Shown here in pieces: positions 1 to 5,482 of a stretch of DNA of 5,482 nucleotides. The notes beneath the pieces were generated by a model, which had not been told where the DNA came from, made no database searches, and saw only the letters and a program-made list of their open reading frames with translations. A program made the translations under genes and the position numbers. Each line of letters begins with the position of its first letter. Position 1 is the stretch's first letter. Origin of the DNA: Sphingobacterium sp. UBA6711 (GTDB lineage Bacteria; Bacteroidota; Bacteroidia; Sphingobacteriales; Sphingobacteriaceae); assembly GCA_002454415.1 (NCBI GenBank), contig DKIT01000101.1, positions 11,582-17,063 of the forward strand, written 5' to 3'.

Positions 1-331
1 TACGAACTGGAGTTCGGGCGCTTCCAGAAAGCGATTGAGTATAAGGCTTGAAGTAAAGTATGGTACTGATTTGGACAACATGTCCGCATTGATTACTGAG
101 CTATTTAAACAAAATGAAAATGTTTTGCATTCGCCTGGCGTCTCGATACAATATGCTTCCGTTAGTTCGCAGGCTGTCGCGGTGGACATTTATTTTTGGG
201 TCAGATCAGGAATAGATGGCGGGCAGGTAAAGAGCGATATTTTTTCAGGCATACAGGAGATATTTCGAAATCAAAAGATAGAATTAGCCCTCCCCATGCA
301 GGAAATCAGACTCGACAACGTAGGAGAATAA
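1..331 (+). CDS. MscS-family mechanosensitive ion channel, C-terminal fragment
   Basis: The frame is open from base 2 at the left edge, with no stop, to the TAA at 329-331, giving 109 residues of a longer protein. The first residues (TNWSSGASRKRLSIRLEVKYGTD is split here as TNWSS...RLSIRLEVKYGTD) match the end of the beta domain and the start of the C-terminal alpha/beta domain of MscS channels, where an 'NW' followed by a strand ending in 'V.YGtD' is typical. The rest fits the cytoplasmic vestibule domain: a helix (about residues 26-36), a strand pair containing VDIYFWVRS, another helix, and the usual ending 'I.lalPmqeIrL'. MscS proteins sit in the inner membrane and release solutes on hypo-osmotic shock. 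A TTG at 35 could be read as a start but falls inside the conserved fold, so I treat the gene as truncated by the window. The membrane and pore segments are outside the window, so the subfamily cannot be set. Confidence 0.85.
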   Translation, partial: TNWSSGASRKRLSIRLEVKYGTDLDNMSALITELFKQNENVLHSPGVSIQYASVSSQAVAVDIYFWVRSGIDGGQVKSDIFSGIQEIFRNQKIELALPMQEIRLDNVGE

Positions 332-379
332 CCCAAGACAATTCTCAATTTGTAAGAGTTCATTAGCATCGAAAACAAA

Positions 380-499
380 ATGAAAGAACGGATCATCACC
401 CCAAGCATTAGCCTTAATGATATGCTGATCAAGGAGTTTTCATCGCTTTTTCATCGCATGGGAGTAAGTAAAACACACACTGATTTGGGGAAATCATGA
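380..499 (+). CDS. Possible small ORF, 39 residues, unknown
   Basis: An ATG at 380 preceded by an A-rich leader (GAAAACAAA, favourable for initiation in Bacteroidota) opens a 39-codon frame ending in TGA at 497-499. The peptide begins MKERIITPSISLNDM and has one amphipathic stretch (about residues 12-27) but no recognised motif. It lies 48 bases after the channel gene on the same strand and could be its transcript's tail. Its stop codon sits at the foot of the hairpin at 498-539. Nothing shows that it is translated; an ORF this long can occur by chance. It could also be the remnant of a longer gene, but I see no continuation in the other frames. Confidence 0.2.
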   Translation: MKERIITPSISLNDMLIKEFSSLFHRMGVSKTHTDLGKS

Positions 500-542
500 T
501 AGCAAACAGATTAACCGTCCAGTTAAACCGTTTGCTATCCTG
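495..542. terminator. Two-tier hairpin between convergent genes, possible bidirectional terminator
   Basis: GATAGCAAAC (498-507) is a perfect 10-base inverted repeat of GTTTGCTATC (530-539). Inside it, after symmetrical 3-base internal gaps, TTAAC (511-515) pairs with GTTAA (522-526) around a 6-base loop. Past one mismatch, CA (495-496) and TG (541-542) extend the foot. The hairpin lies between the plus-strand channel/small ORF and the minus-strand acidic gene, where a shared terminator would be expected. Against that, neither strand has a clear U-tract after the stem. CAAACAG (503-509) can also pair with CTGTTTG (540-546), which would exclude the main stem. The structure is seen directly; the terminator role is inference. 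Confidence 0.35.
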
Positions 543-562
543 TTTGACCAAAAATCGACTCT

Positions 563-883
563 CTAAATGGTTGTTTCATCTAAATCTGAAGGTGCAGTTG
601 GCGGTTGAACGGGTATTCCTTCCGCATCATTCGCTTCTTCCTCTTCGGCGATTTCATCGTCATCTAGTTCGTCTTCCTCCTCAATGCCAGTGTCTTCGTC
701 AATACCTAGATCATCCTGATCAGGCATTTCAGGATCTTCGTCCGACTCATTTTCTAAAAAGTCGTCATCAGGATCATTTGATAGATCGTTTGGAAAATCA
801 TTCGGATCTTGTTGTGAGACGATTGCAAATGCAATGATTGGCATACCTTGATGCTGATCTTGCGCTAAATTTTTTCTGTTCAT
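563..883 (-). CDS. Highly acidic low-complexity protein, unknown function
   Basis: This 106-residue minus-strand ORF starts at the ATG complementary to 881-883 and ends at TAG (563-565). By my count it has 22 Asp and 16 Glu (about 36%), and its only Lys/Arg are R3 and K4, so the predicted pI is very low. The layout is a short N-terminus with a hydrophobic patch (MPIIAFAIV, residues 14-22), a segment of near-repeats PNDF/PNDL/SNDP (27-38), a long Asp/Glu tract (about 38-88), and a Pro-rich, uncharged-to-acidic tail (PVQPPTAP, 91-98). It should be largely disordered. There is no signal peptide with a basic n-region of normal form, no lipobox and no canonical EF-hand loop. I do not recognise a family. 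The overlapping plus-strand frame (496-837) is rich in His, Leu and Arg, as expected of an antisense shadow of Asp/Glu codons, so the minus strand is preferred. It is divergent from the histidine kinase gene. Binding of cations or basic partners is conceivable but not shown. Confidence 0.6.
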   Translation of the reverse strand: MNRKNLAQDQHQGMPIIAFAIVSQQDPNDFPNDLSNDPDDDFLENESDEDPEMPDQDDLGIDEDTGIEEEDELDDDEIAEEEEANDAEGIPVQPPTAPSDLDETTI

Positions 884-1014
884 ATCCTACAATTAAGTTT
901 TATATAGAACCTCATTGATGCAAAAATCGTTAGTAGATTAACTACGGAATAAACACCAATTTATACTTGAAATCGGAGCTATCAATAGTTGGAGTTTTTT
1001 ACTTTAGTTATCGG

Positions 1015-1042
1015 TTTATAGTGGATAAATTGAGTACATTTG
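1015..1042 (+). promoter_or_regulatory. Candidate Bacteroidota promoter for the histidine kinase
   Basis: TACATTTG at 1035-1042 matches the Bacteroidota -7 consensus TAnnTTTG exactly. A weak -33-like TTTA lies at 1015-1018, but the 16-base spacing is shorter than the usual 19-21. Transcription would start near 1048, giving a leader of only about 13 bases before the ATG at 1061. The 177-base divergent gap (884-1060) must also hold the promoter of the acidic gene on the minus strand, for which I found no good TAnnTTTG match. Confidence 0.35.
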
Positions 1043-1060
1043 TCATATTGATCTTATCGC

Positions 1061-3055
1061 ATGAATTCTCCCACAAATATTGACGCTGAGAAATTACTCA
1101 GTGTACTTTTTCACTCGCCCAACGCCACAGCGGTTTATCAGGGAGAAGACGTTAGGATATTGACAGCCAACCAGCAAATGCTCAATTTCTGGGGGAAAGA
1201 CAGATCGGTCGTGGGTAAAAACTTGCAAGATGCCGTCCCTGAACTCAAGGGCCAGCCTTTTATTGATATCCTGAGAGAGGTTTGGCGATCCGGCAAAACA
1301 TATCTGGCAAAAGACTGTTCAGCTTACTTAAATATAGACGGCGAGCTTCGGGAATACTTTTTTGATTTTGAATACAAAGCCATGTTAGATCATGAAGGCA
1401 AAACAGAGTATATCCTTCACACTGCATCAGAAGTATCCGATCGTATGGATGCAGTAAAACTTGCAGGCGAAAAGTCGCTGGCGGAAAAGAATCTCAATGA
1501 AAAACTTCTTGCTATAAACGAGGAGTTTAAGGTGATCAATGCCGACCTGCTTTCCAAAAATGAGGAGCTGATCACCTCAGAAGAAAATCTTCATAAGTTA
1601 TTTTCCTTGCTGCATGAACAACAGCAGCTATTCCGGATCATGATCGAACAGTCGCCAGTTGCCATGGCTACACTGAAAGGCCGTGAGTTTATTGTGGATG
1701 TAGTCAATCAGCCTATTCTTGATATCTGGGGAAAGGACCGTACAGTACTTGGAAAACCTCTTGCTTTAGCAATTCCGGAGCTTAGAGATCAGCGCTTTTT
1801 AGATATTCTGAAAAATGTCTATGAAACCGACCAACCTTTTTACGGAAAGGAGCTTAAGGCATTGCTCACTGTGGACGGAGAAATTGTCGAACGCTATCTC
1901 AACTTTGTTTACCAGCCTACAAATGGCCCCTCAAGGGAGGAAAAACTTATTCTTATTGTCGCTACCGATGTCACCGAACAAGTAAACAGCAGAAAAGCGA
2001 TCAATGAAGTAAACACCCGATTAGAAATTGCGATGGATGCCAGTAGGCTGGGATCTACTGAAGTAGCGTTAGCAACAGGAGTCATGCAGAGCACTGATCA
2101 GTTTAAGATGAATTATGGGTTTATGCCGGAGGAGGAATTCTGTTATGCAGATCTTTTTGAGGCTATGTACCCTGAACATCGGGAACGGGTAAAAGGACTA
2201 GTGCAGGAGGCGATGCGCACGAATGGAGTCTATAGTACAGAGTATCCAGTTAGGTGGCGCGACGGTTCAACGCACTGGATTCAGGCCCATGGACGTCCTC
2301 GGTATAATGAGCAAGGAGTAGCAGACCGTATGGTTGGAATGACACTGGATATAACGGATAAAAAACTTTTCGAGCAGCAGAAAGATGATTTCTTAAGTAT
2401 TGTGAGCCATGAGTTAAGAACACCTATAACGGTTTTAAAAGCTTCATTGCAATATCTTGAACGTTTGAAAGATAAACCATATAGCGATGTTCATTCGAAA
2501 ATGATCGGTCAGTCCCTGAAGAGCGTCGAAAAGATGAACGAAATGGTGGATGATCTATTGCAAGTCCGTAGACTTACAGAGGGGCAGCTTGAAATTAAGA
2601 AAGATTGGTTCAATATGTTTGATCTTCTTGAGCAGAGTTGTAACCATGTCCGTTTTGACGATAAATACCAGCTGATCGTTTCAGGAGATCGAGCTGCTGA
2701 GGTATATGCCGATGAACATAGGATAGATCAGGTGGTTATCAATTTTGTTAACAATGCTGTAAAGTATGCACCTTTGTCAAAGGAGATCCGTTTAAATGTC
2801 GAGGTTTTGCAGGACCGGTCAGTTAAAGTCTCTATTCGTGATTTTGGACTGGGCATAAAGGAAGACGTCCTGCCTAAATTATTCGACAGATATTATAGGG
2901 TAAGCCATTCTGGTAATGAATATACTGGTCTGGGGCTTGGGCTTTATATCTGTTCGGAGATCATCAGAAAACACGATGGAGAGATAGGGGCGGAGAGCAT
3001 TTTAAACGAGGGAAGTACATTTTGGTTTATTTTACCGGGTCATAAGCAATTGTAG
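1061..3055 (+). CDS. Soluble three-PAS sensor histidine kinase
   Basis: This 664-residue hybrid-free kinase autophosphorylates on His and would pass phosphate to a response regulator. The order is PAS1 (about 12-128), a coiled-coil linker rich in Glu/Leu/Lys (about 130-192), PAS2 (193-308), PAS3 of the PAS_3 type (about 316-433, ending VGMTLDITDKK), the HisKA dimerisation domain (about 440-505) with the H box SHELRTP and phosphoacceptor His450, and HATPase_c (about 548-660). The ATPase domain has the N box INFVNNAVKY (key Asn561 and Asn565), G1 box DFGLGI (594-599), F box LFDRYYR, and G2 box GLGLGL (623-628). All catalytic boxes look intact. There is no signal peptide or hydrophobic span, so it acts in the cytoplasm. 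PAS1 and PAS2 share WGKDR (44-48 and 223-227) and an EL..Q.F.DIL..V block, showing internal duplication. The start is secure because an in-frame TGA lies at 1049-1051 and ATG 1061 is the next start. No receiver domain is fused and no regulator gene is adjacent, so it is an orphan kinase within this window. The signal sensed is unknown. Confidence 0.95.
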   Translation: MNSPTNIDAEKLLSVLFHSPNATAVYQGEDVRILTANQQMLNFWGKDRSVVGKNLQDAVPELKGQPFIDILREVWRSGKTYLAKDCSAYLNIDGELREYFFDFEYKAMLDHEGKTEYILHTASEVSDRMDAVKLAGEKSLAEKNLNEKLLAINEEFKVINADLLSKNEELITSEENLHKLFSLLHEQQQLFRIMIEQSPVAMATLKGREFIVDVVNQPILDIWGKDRTVLGKPLALAIPELRDQRFLDILKNVYETDQPFYGKELKALLTVDGEIVERYLNFVYQPTNGPSREEKLILIVATDVTEQVNSRKAINEVNTRLEIAMDASRLGSTEVALATGVMQSTDQFKMNYGFMPEEEFCYADLFEAMYPEHRERVKGLVQEAMRTNGVYSTEYPVRWRDGSTHWIQAHGRPRYNEQGVADRMVGMTLDITDKKLFEQQKDDFLSIVSHELRTPITVLKASLQYLERLKDKPYSDVHSKMIGQSLKSVEKMNEMVDDLLQVRRLTEGQLEIKKDWFNMFDLLEQSCNHVRFDDKYQLIVSGDRAAEVYADEHRIDQVVINFVNNAVKYAPLSKEIRLNVEVLQDRSVKVSIRDFGLGIKEDVLPKLFDRYYRVSHSGNEYTGLGLGLYICSEIIRKHDGEIGAESILNEGSTFWFILPGHKQL

Positions 3056-3123
3056 ACTTCTAAGATTTGCGAGAACAGCAATTTTCAAACGTTATGTCGA
3101 TGTGAGCTAAAATAATTTTCATT

Positions 3124-3153
3124 TTTAAGGTTTATTAATTTATAGTATATTTA
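3124..3153 (+). promoter_or_regulatory. Weak candidate promoter for the acetyltransferase gene
   Basis: TATATTTA (3146-3153) fits TAnnTTTG at seven of eight positions, with TTTA (3124-3127) 18 bases upstream as a poor -33 element. Transcription would begin near 3160, about 25 bases before the ATG at 3185. The whole gap 3056-3184 is very AT-rich, so such matches arise easily by chance. I see no convincing terminator for the kinase gene in this gap. Confidence 0.25.
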
Positions 3154-3184
3154 GCTATTTCCAATAAATAAAACCATAATTCAA

Positions 3185-3637
3185 ATGCTGAAATTAATAT
3201 CAGTAAGGCAAAATCCAGAATATAAAGATAAAGCAATTGCGTATTTCCAAAAAAGTTGGTCCGAAGTATCACCAACACTTTATGAGGACAGCATTTCAAA
3301 AAGTATTGAAGCTGAACAGTTTTTACCGCAATGGTATCTGCTAGAAAAGGACGGAGAGATCATAGGCTGCGCTGGACTGATCACGAATGATTTTATAAGC
3401 AGAATGGATCTTTATCCATGGATCTGTGCTATTTATGTCGATGAAAAGCATAGAGGAAATTCTTACAGTCAACATTTTATCGAACGTGCAAAAATTGATA
3501 CAAAGAAAGGAGGATTTAAGTATCTGAATCTCTGTACTGATCATATAGGGTTCTATGAGAAGTATGGATTTACATATATCGGGTATGGATTTCATCCTTG
3601 GGAAGAGGAATCTCGAATTTATCAGATAGAGGTGTAG
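3185..3637 (+). CDS. GNAT-family N-acetyltransferase
   Basis: A complete 150-residue single-domain GNAT enzyme, which would transfer acetyl from acetyl-CoA to an amine; it is expected in the cytoplasm. The fold can be followed: N-terminal strand and helices (1-47), the central beta strands YLLEKDGEIIGCAGLI (51-66), strand 4 ICAIYVDEKHRG (80-91), and then the acetyl-CoA pyrophosphate loop. That loop is a relaxed form of the Q/RxxGxG/A motif, with Lys88, Gly91 and Ser93 in the key places. The later block NLCTDHIGFYEKYGF (115-129), followed by GYGFHPWEEESRIY, is characteristic of a GNAT subgroup also found in Firmicutes; Tyr124 is in the position where many GNATs have a general-acid Tyr. An in-frame TAG at 3152-3154 with no intervening ATG supports the start at 3185. 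There is no Shine-Dalgarno sequence. The substrate cannot be told from sequence; small-molecule amine or aminoglycoside-like targets are possible. The gene 31 bases downstream may share its transcript. Confidence 0.9.
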   Translation: MLKLISVRQNPEYKDKAIAYFQKSWSEVSPTLYEDSISKSIEAEQFLPQWYLLEKDGEIIGCAGLITNDFISRMDLYPWICAIYVDEKHRGNSYSQHFIERAKIDTKKGGFKYLNLCTDHIGFYEKYGFTYIGYGFHPWEEESRIYQIEV

Positions 3638-3668
3638 AAGCCCTGCAATGAGCGAGATGTAACAAAAA

Positions 3669-4619
3669 ATGAAAAATTTACTAACTAAACTCTGTATTTT
3701 CTTCCTATTGCTGATCATTCAATCGATTCGTGCCGAAGCTGTGGATAGAAAATATGTGCTGCTAAATGGAAAGAATGATACTGTGGCATACAACAAGTCA
3801 CACTTCCTGCTCAATACAAAGAACTTATACAAGGTTGATTATAATGTCGAAATTTTTAATTTCCAATTTCCTGAAAACGAGGACCGCAACAAAAATCTGA
3901 TTCTGTTTTCGGTACTCCCAGATGTGATAACAGGGCAGGGATGGGTAGAGATCAAAGATCAGAATATCATAGGAAACCTGCTTGATATTGAAACATTGAA
4001 AGAAGAAATTTTTGCGCCGGGATTCGGTATCGGCGATTCGGAATATGTGAATTCCCAGAAATTCTTTGATGAATTCCTCGCCGTAAAAAAGAGCGGTGAA
4101 AAATATTTTTATGCCCCCAATACCTTGTTGGAGAAATTCACTATTGTCCCTTTTGAAAATACCTTTCCATCAGTTTATGGTTATTTAAATCTGAAACAGC
4201 CAAGGATCGCACTTAAAGAATATTTGGAACTATTTAAAAAGTCTTTTCCAAACGAACTTTCACCCTTTGAATTTGATAAAAGTGTAGTCGGTGGTAGTTA
4301 CAGATTTGGATGGAGACTCTGGAAGGAATATCTTTCAAAGGAAGTTAAAACTTCGGCAGGTACCGCGTATCAATTCTGGACAATTGGATCTTCCAATGGA
4401 GCAGATTACTACGACTGGACAAAAGGAGTCAACCGTTTTCTTTACCATCCTACAATAGGAATAATCGGAGGCTCCTATGACTTTTATTTCATGGATTACG
4501 TTGGAAACGGCTATGAGCTGATTAGGCAGCAAAAGCCTTTGAACAACCTAACAGATGCCGAATGGAATCAAAATATATTAGATGAAAACATCATGACTGC
4601 CGATCTTTCTAAACTATAG
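3669..4619 (+). CDS. Secreted or periplasmic protein, family not recognised
   Basis: This is a 316-residue protein with a clear Sec signal peptide: basic n-region (MKNLLTK), hydrophobic core about 8-20 (LCIFFLLLIIQSI), and a likely signal peptidase I site after AEA (residues 22-24). Cys9 lies inside the hydrophobic core and is not a lipobox cysteine, so a lipoprotein is unlikely. The mature part of about 292 residues is rich in aromatics (for example WRLWKEYL at 215-222, QFWTIG at 235-240, DYYDWTKG at 247-254, YDFYFMDY at 270-277) and has no further membrane span. No catalytic motif, repeat, or type IX secretion C-terminal domain is visible. An in-frame TAA at 3660-3662, two codons upstream, fixes the start at 3669. 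It follows the acetyltransferase by 31 bases on the same strand, so co-transcription is plausible, but no functional link is evident. I do not recognise the family and assign no function. Confidence 0.85.
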   Translation: MKNLLTKLCIFFLLLIIQSIRAEAVDRKYVLLNGKNDTVAYNKSHFLLNTKNLYKVDYNVEIFNFQFPENEDRNKNLILFSVLPDVITGQGWVEIKDQNIIGNLLDIETLKEEIFAPGFGIGDSEYVNSQKFFDEFLAVKKSGEKYFYAPNTLLEKFTIVPFENTFPSVYGYLNLKQPRIALKEYLELFKKSFPNELSPFEFDKSVVGGSYRFGWRLWKEYLSKEVKTSAGTAYQFWTIGSSNGADYYDWTKGVNRFLYHPTIGIIGGSYDFYFMDYVGNGYELIRQQKPLNNLTDAEWNQNILDENIMTADLSKL

Positions 4620-4643
4620 CGTTAATAAACAGGACAGCGCTAT
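4616..4643 (+). terminator. Hairpin overlapping the stop codon, weak terminator candidate
   Basis: ATAGCGTT (4616-4623) can pair with AGCGCTAT (4636-4643) as an 8-bp RNA stem with one G-U pair and a 12-base loop. The stem contains the TAG stop of the secreted-protein gene (4617-4619). No U-tract follows, so intrinsic termination would be weak. The right arm is also part of the near-palindrome GGACAGCGCTATCC (4632-4645; 12 of 14 positions symmetrical), which could instead be a protein-binding site. Either reading is tentative. Confidence 0.25.
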
Positions 4644-4652
4644 CCATAACCG

Positions 4653-4701
4653 TTGAACAAATCCTCTATCTGAACACAAAAATCCTTGATTTGAACACAT
4701 T
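4653..4701 (+). repeat. Tandem imperfect 21-bp direct repeat before the dehydrogenase gene, operator candidate
   Basis: Two 21-base units lie head to tail at 4660-4680 and 4681-4701, identical at 16 of 21 positions. Both start AATCCT and carry TGAACACA at the same place (4671-4678 and 4692-4699). A third half-copy, TTGAACAA, lies at 4653-4660. A 21-bp period is two helical turns, so bound proteins would sit on one DNA face, as with AraC-type activators at direct half-sites. The second unit ends 46 bases before the ATG at 4748. Promoter-like elements are near: TTGATTTG (4686-4693) and GATCTTTG (4720-4727) each fit TAnnTTTG at seven of eight positions, but neither has a well-spaced -33 element. 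The repeat is seen directly; the operator role is inference. Confidence 0.45.
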
Positions 4702-4747
4702 AAAAAAAGGCTGCCTAACGATCTTTGCTGCGTAAAAAGATTTAATT

Positions 4748-5482
4748 ATGAACAAAAAGAAAGTATGGTTTATTACCGGTGCGTCCAAGAGTATCGGGTT
4801 GGAGGTTGCAAGGACGATATTAGAAAATGGAGATATGGTCGTTGCAACTTCAAGAAGTTTGGAGGAACTGATGAAGAACATTGGTCCAGAAACGGATTGT
4901 TTTCTTCCAATGAAAGCTGACATTACGGATGAAACTGAAGTAAAGACAGCAATAGAAAAGGGGATCGAAAAATTCGGATACATTGATGTTGTGTTGAATA
5001 ACGCAGGGTATTATTTGGTCGGTGCCCTGGAGGAGGTCAGTGACAAAGAATTCCGGAAAACAATGGATGTTAATGTTTTCGGAATGCTGAATGTTATACG
5101 TAAGGTAATGCCCTATCTTCGGGAGCAAGGTTCAGGGCATATTATGAATATTTCGTCCAATATGGGCTATATAGGATATGCCAACACAGGAAGTTACAAC
5201 GCGTCAAAATTTGCAGTTGTGGGAATTTCAGAAGCATTGGCACTGGAGGTCAGACAATTTGGAATTAAAGTTACAATAGTTGCGCCAGGAATGTTCAGAA
5301 CAAATTTTATGAGCGATAGTACGTTAAAGGTAGCGACCAGACTTATTCCGGAATATCATGTCTCCGAACATGTTGACATTCTCAAGGGATTTGATGGCAA
5401 ACAACCTGGTGACCCGAAGAAATTAGCAGCAGTCTTGCGGGATCTGACTTTGCTAAAAGAGCCACCTTTACATTTGCCGTTC
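4748..5482 (+). CDS. Classical short-chain dehydrogenase/reductase, C-terminus cut by the window
   Basis: 245 codons are open from ATG 4748 to the right edge without a stop; this family is often about 270-285 residues long, so perhaps 30-40 residues are missing. It has the Rossmann-fold landmarks of a classical SDR: nucleotide loop TGASKSIG (10-17), the adenine-ring site after strand 3 (KADITD, 56-61), NNAG (84-87), the tetrad Asn109 in MDVNVFG, Ser137 in NISS, Tyr150 and Lys154 in YNASK, and the PG turn (180-181). Lys14 and Arg36 suggest NADP(H) rather than NAD(H). The enzyme should carry out carbonyl/alcohol redox in the cytoplasm; the substrate is unknown. The middle glycine of TGxxxGxG is Ser15, which is unusual. 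An in-frame TAA at 4733-4735 makes 4748 the first ATG. The leader is A-rich with no Shine-Dalgarno sequence. The 21-bp repeats at 4660-4701 suggest regulated expression. Confidence 0.93.
   Translation, partial: MNKKKVWFITGASKSIGLEVARTILENGDMVVATSRSLEELMKNIGPETDCFLPMKADITDETEVKTAIEKGIEKFGYIDVVLNNAGYYLVGALEEVSDKEFRKTMDVNVFGMLNVIRKVMPYLREQGSGHIMNISSNMGYIGYANTGSYNASKFAVVGISEALALEVRQFGIKVTIVAPGMFRTNFMSDSTLKVATRLIPEYHVSEHVDILKGFDGKQPGDPKKLAAVLRDLTLLKEPPLHLPF

Noticed and set aside
35..331. A complete short gene starting at TTG 35.
   Set aside because: The frame is open upstream to the window edge and the residues before the TTG (TNWSSGASRKR) continue the MscS fold, so this is the end of a truncated larger gene.
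496..837. Plus-strand open frame of 113 codons whose ATG overlaps the small ORF's TGA (ATGA), suggesting translational coupling.
   Set aside because: Its product is rich in His, Leu, Arg and Gln with no domain, as expected from the antisense of Asp/Glu codons; the minus-strand acidic frame explains the open stretch better.
3056..3184. Searched for an intrinsic terminator or small RNA after the kinase gene; AAAAT/ATTTT pairing and a T-run at 3122-3126 were seen.
   Set aside because: The pairing is pure A/T and unstable, and no GC-containing stem precedes the T-run.
3341..3718. Minus-strand open frame of 125 codons with a hydrophobic N-terminal stretch resembling a membrane segment.
   Set aside because: It lies antisense to the well-supported acetyltransferase and to the signal peptide of the secreted protein; its hydrophobic part is the complement of those codons.
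4721..4741. Inverted repeat ATCTTT/AAAGAT with a 9-base loop just before the dehydrogenase start, considered as a terminator or attenuator.
   Set aside because: Only six A/T-rich pairs in an AT-rich leader; chance is the simpler explanation.
4666..5128. Two overlapping minus-strand open frames opposite the dehydrogenase.
   Set aside because: They are antisense to a gene with all classical SDR motifs and show no domain of their own.
1..5482. Looked for a defence, phage, toxin-antitoxin or mobile element system.
   Set aside because: No transposase, integrase, recombinase, toxin or antitoxin pair, CRISPR repeat or tRNA attachment site is visible; the genes look like unrelated chromosomal units.

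Overview
The window looks like ordinary chromosomal DNA from a member of the Bacteroidota, probably near Sphingobacterium or Pedobacter. The reasons are moderate-to-low GC, starts preceded by A/T-rich leaders without clear Shine-Dalgarno sequences, a TAnnTTTG-type promoter element before the kinase gene, and a soluble multi-PAS orphan histidine kinase of a style common in that phylum. The taxonomic placement is inference; no marker gene is present.

Layout from left to right. Positions 1-331 hold the C-terminal end of an MscS-type mechanosensitive channel, cut by the window edge. Positions 332-562 contain no convincing gene: only a possible 39-codon ORF (380-499) and a well-formed two-tier hairpin (498-539). 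A 106-residue, extremely acidic, low-complexity protein of unknown function lies on the minus strand (563-883). It is divergent, across 177 bases, from a 664-residue cytoplasmic sensor histidine kinase (1061-3055) with three PAS domains, the first two being an old internal duplication. No response regulator gene lies beside the kinase within the window. After a 129-base AT-rich gap come a GNAT acetyltransferase (3185-3637) and, 31 bases later, a secreted protein of unrecognised family (3669-4619); these two may be co-transcribed. The 128-base gap after them carries a hairpin overlapping the stop codon and a tandem imperfect 21-bp direct repeat. Then comes a classical short-chain dehydrogenase/reductase (4748 to the right edge, C-terminus missing).

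The genes do not form an obvious pathway or defence system. They look like separate housekeeping and accessory units: osmotic protection, signal sensing, small-molecule acetylation, an envelope or secreted protein, and an NADP-type oxidoreductase. I found no tRNA, rRNA, CRISPR array, insertion sequence or phage gene. The features most worth a second look are the acidic minus-strand protein, the secreted orphan protein, the 21-bp repeats before the dehydrogenase, and the hairpin at 498-539 with its competing alternative stem.
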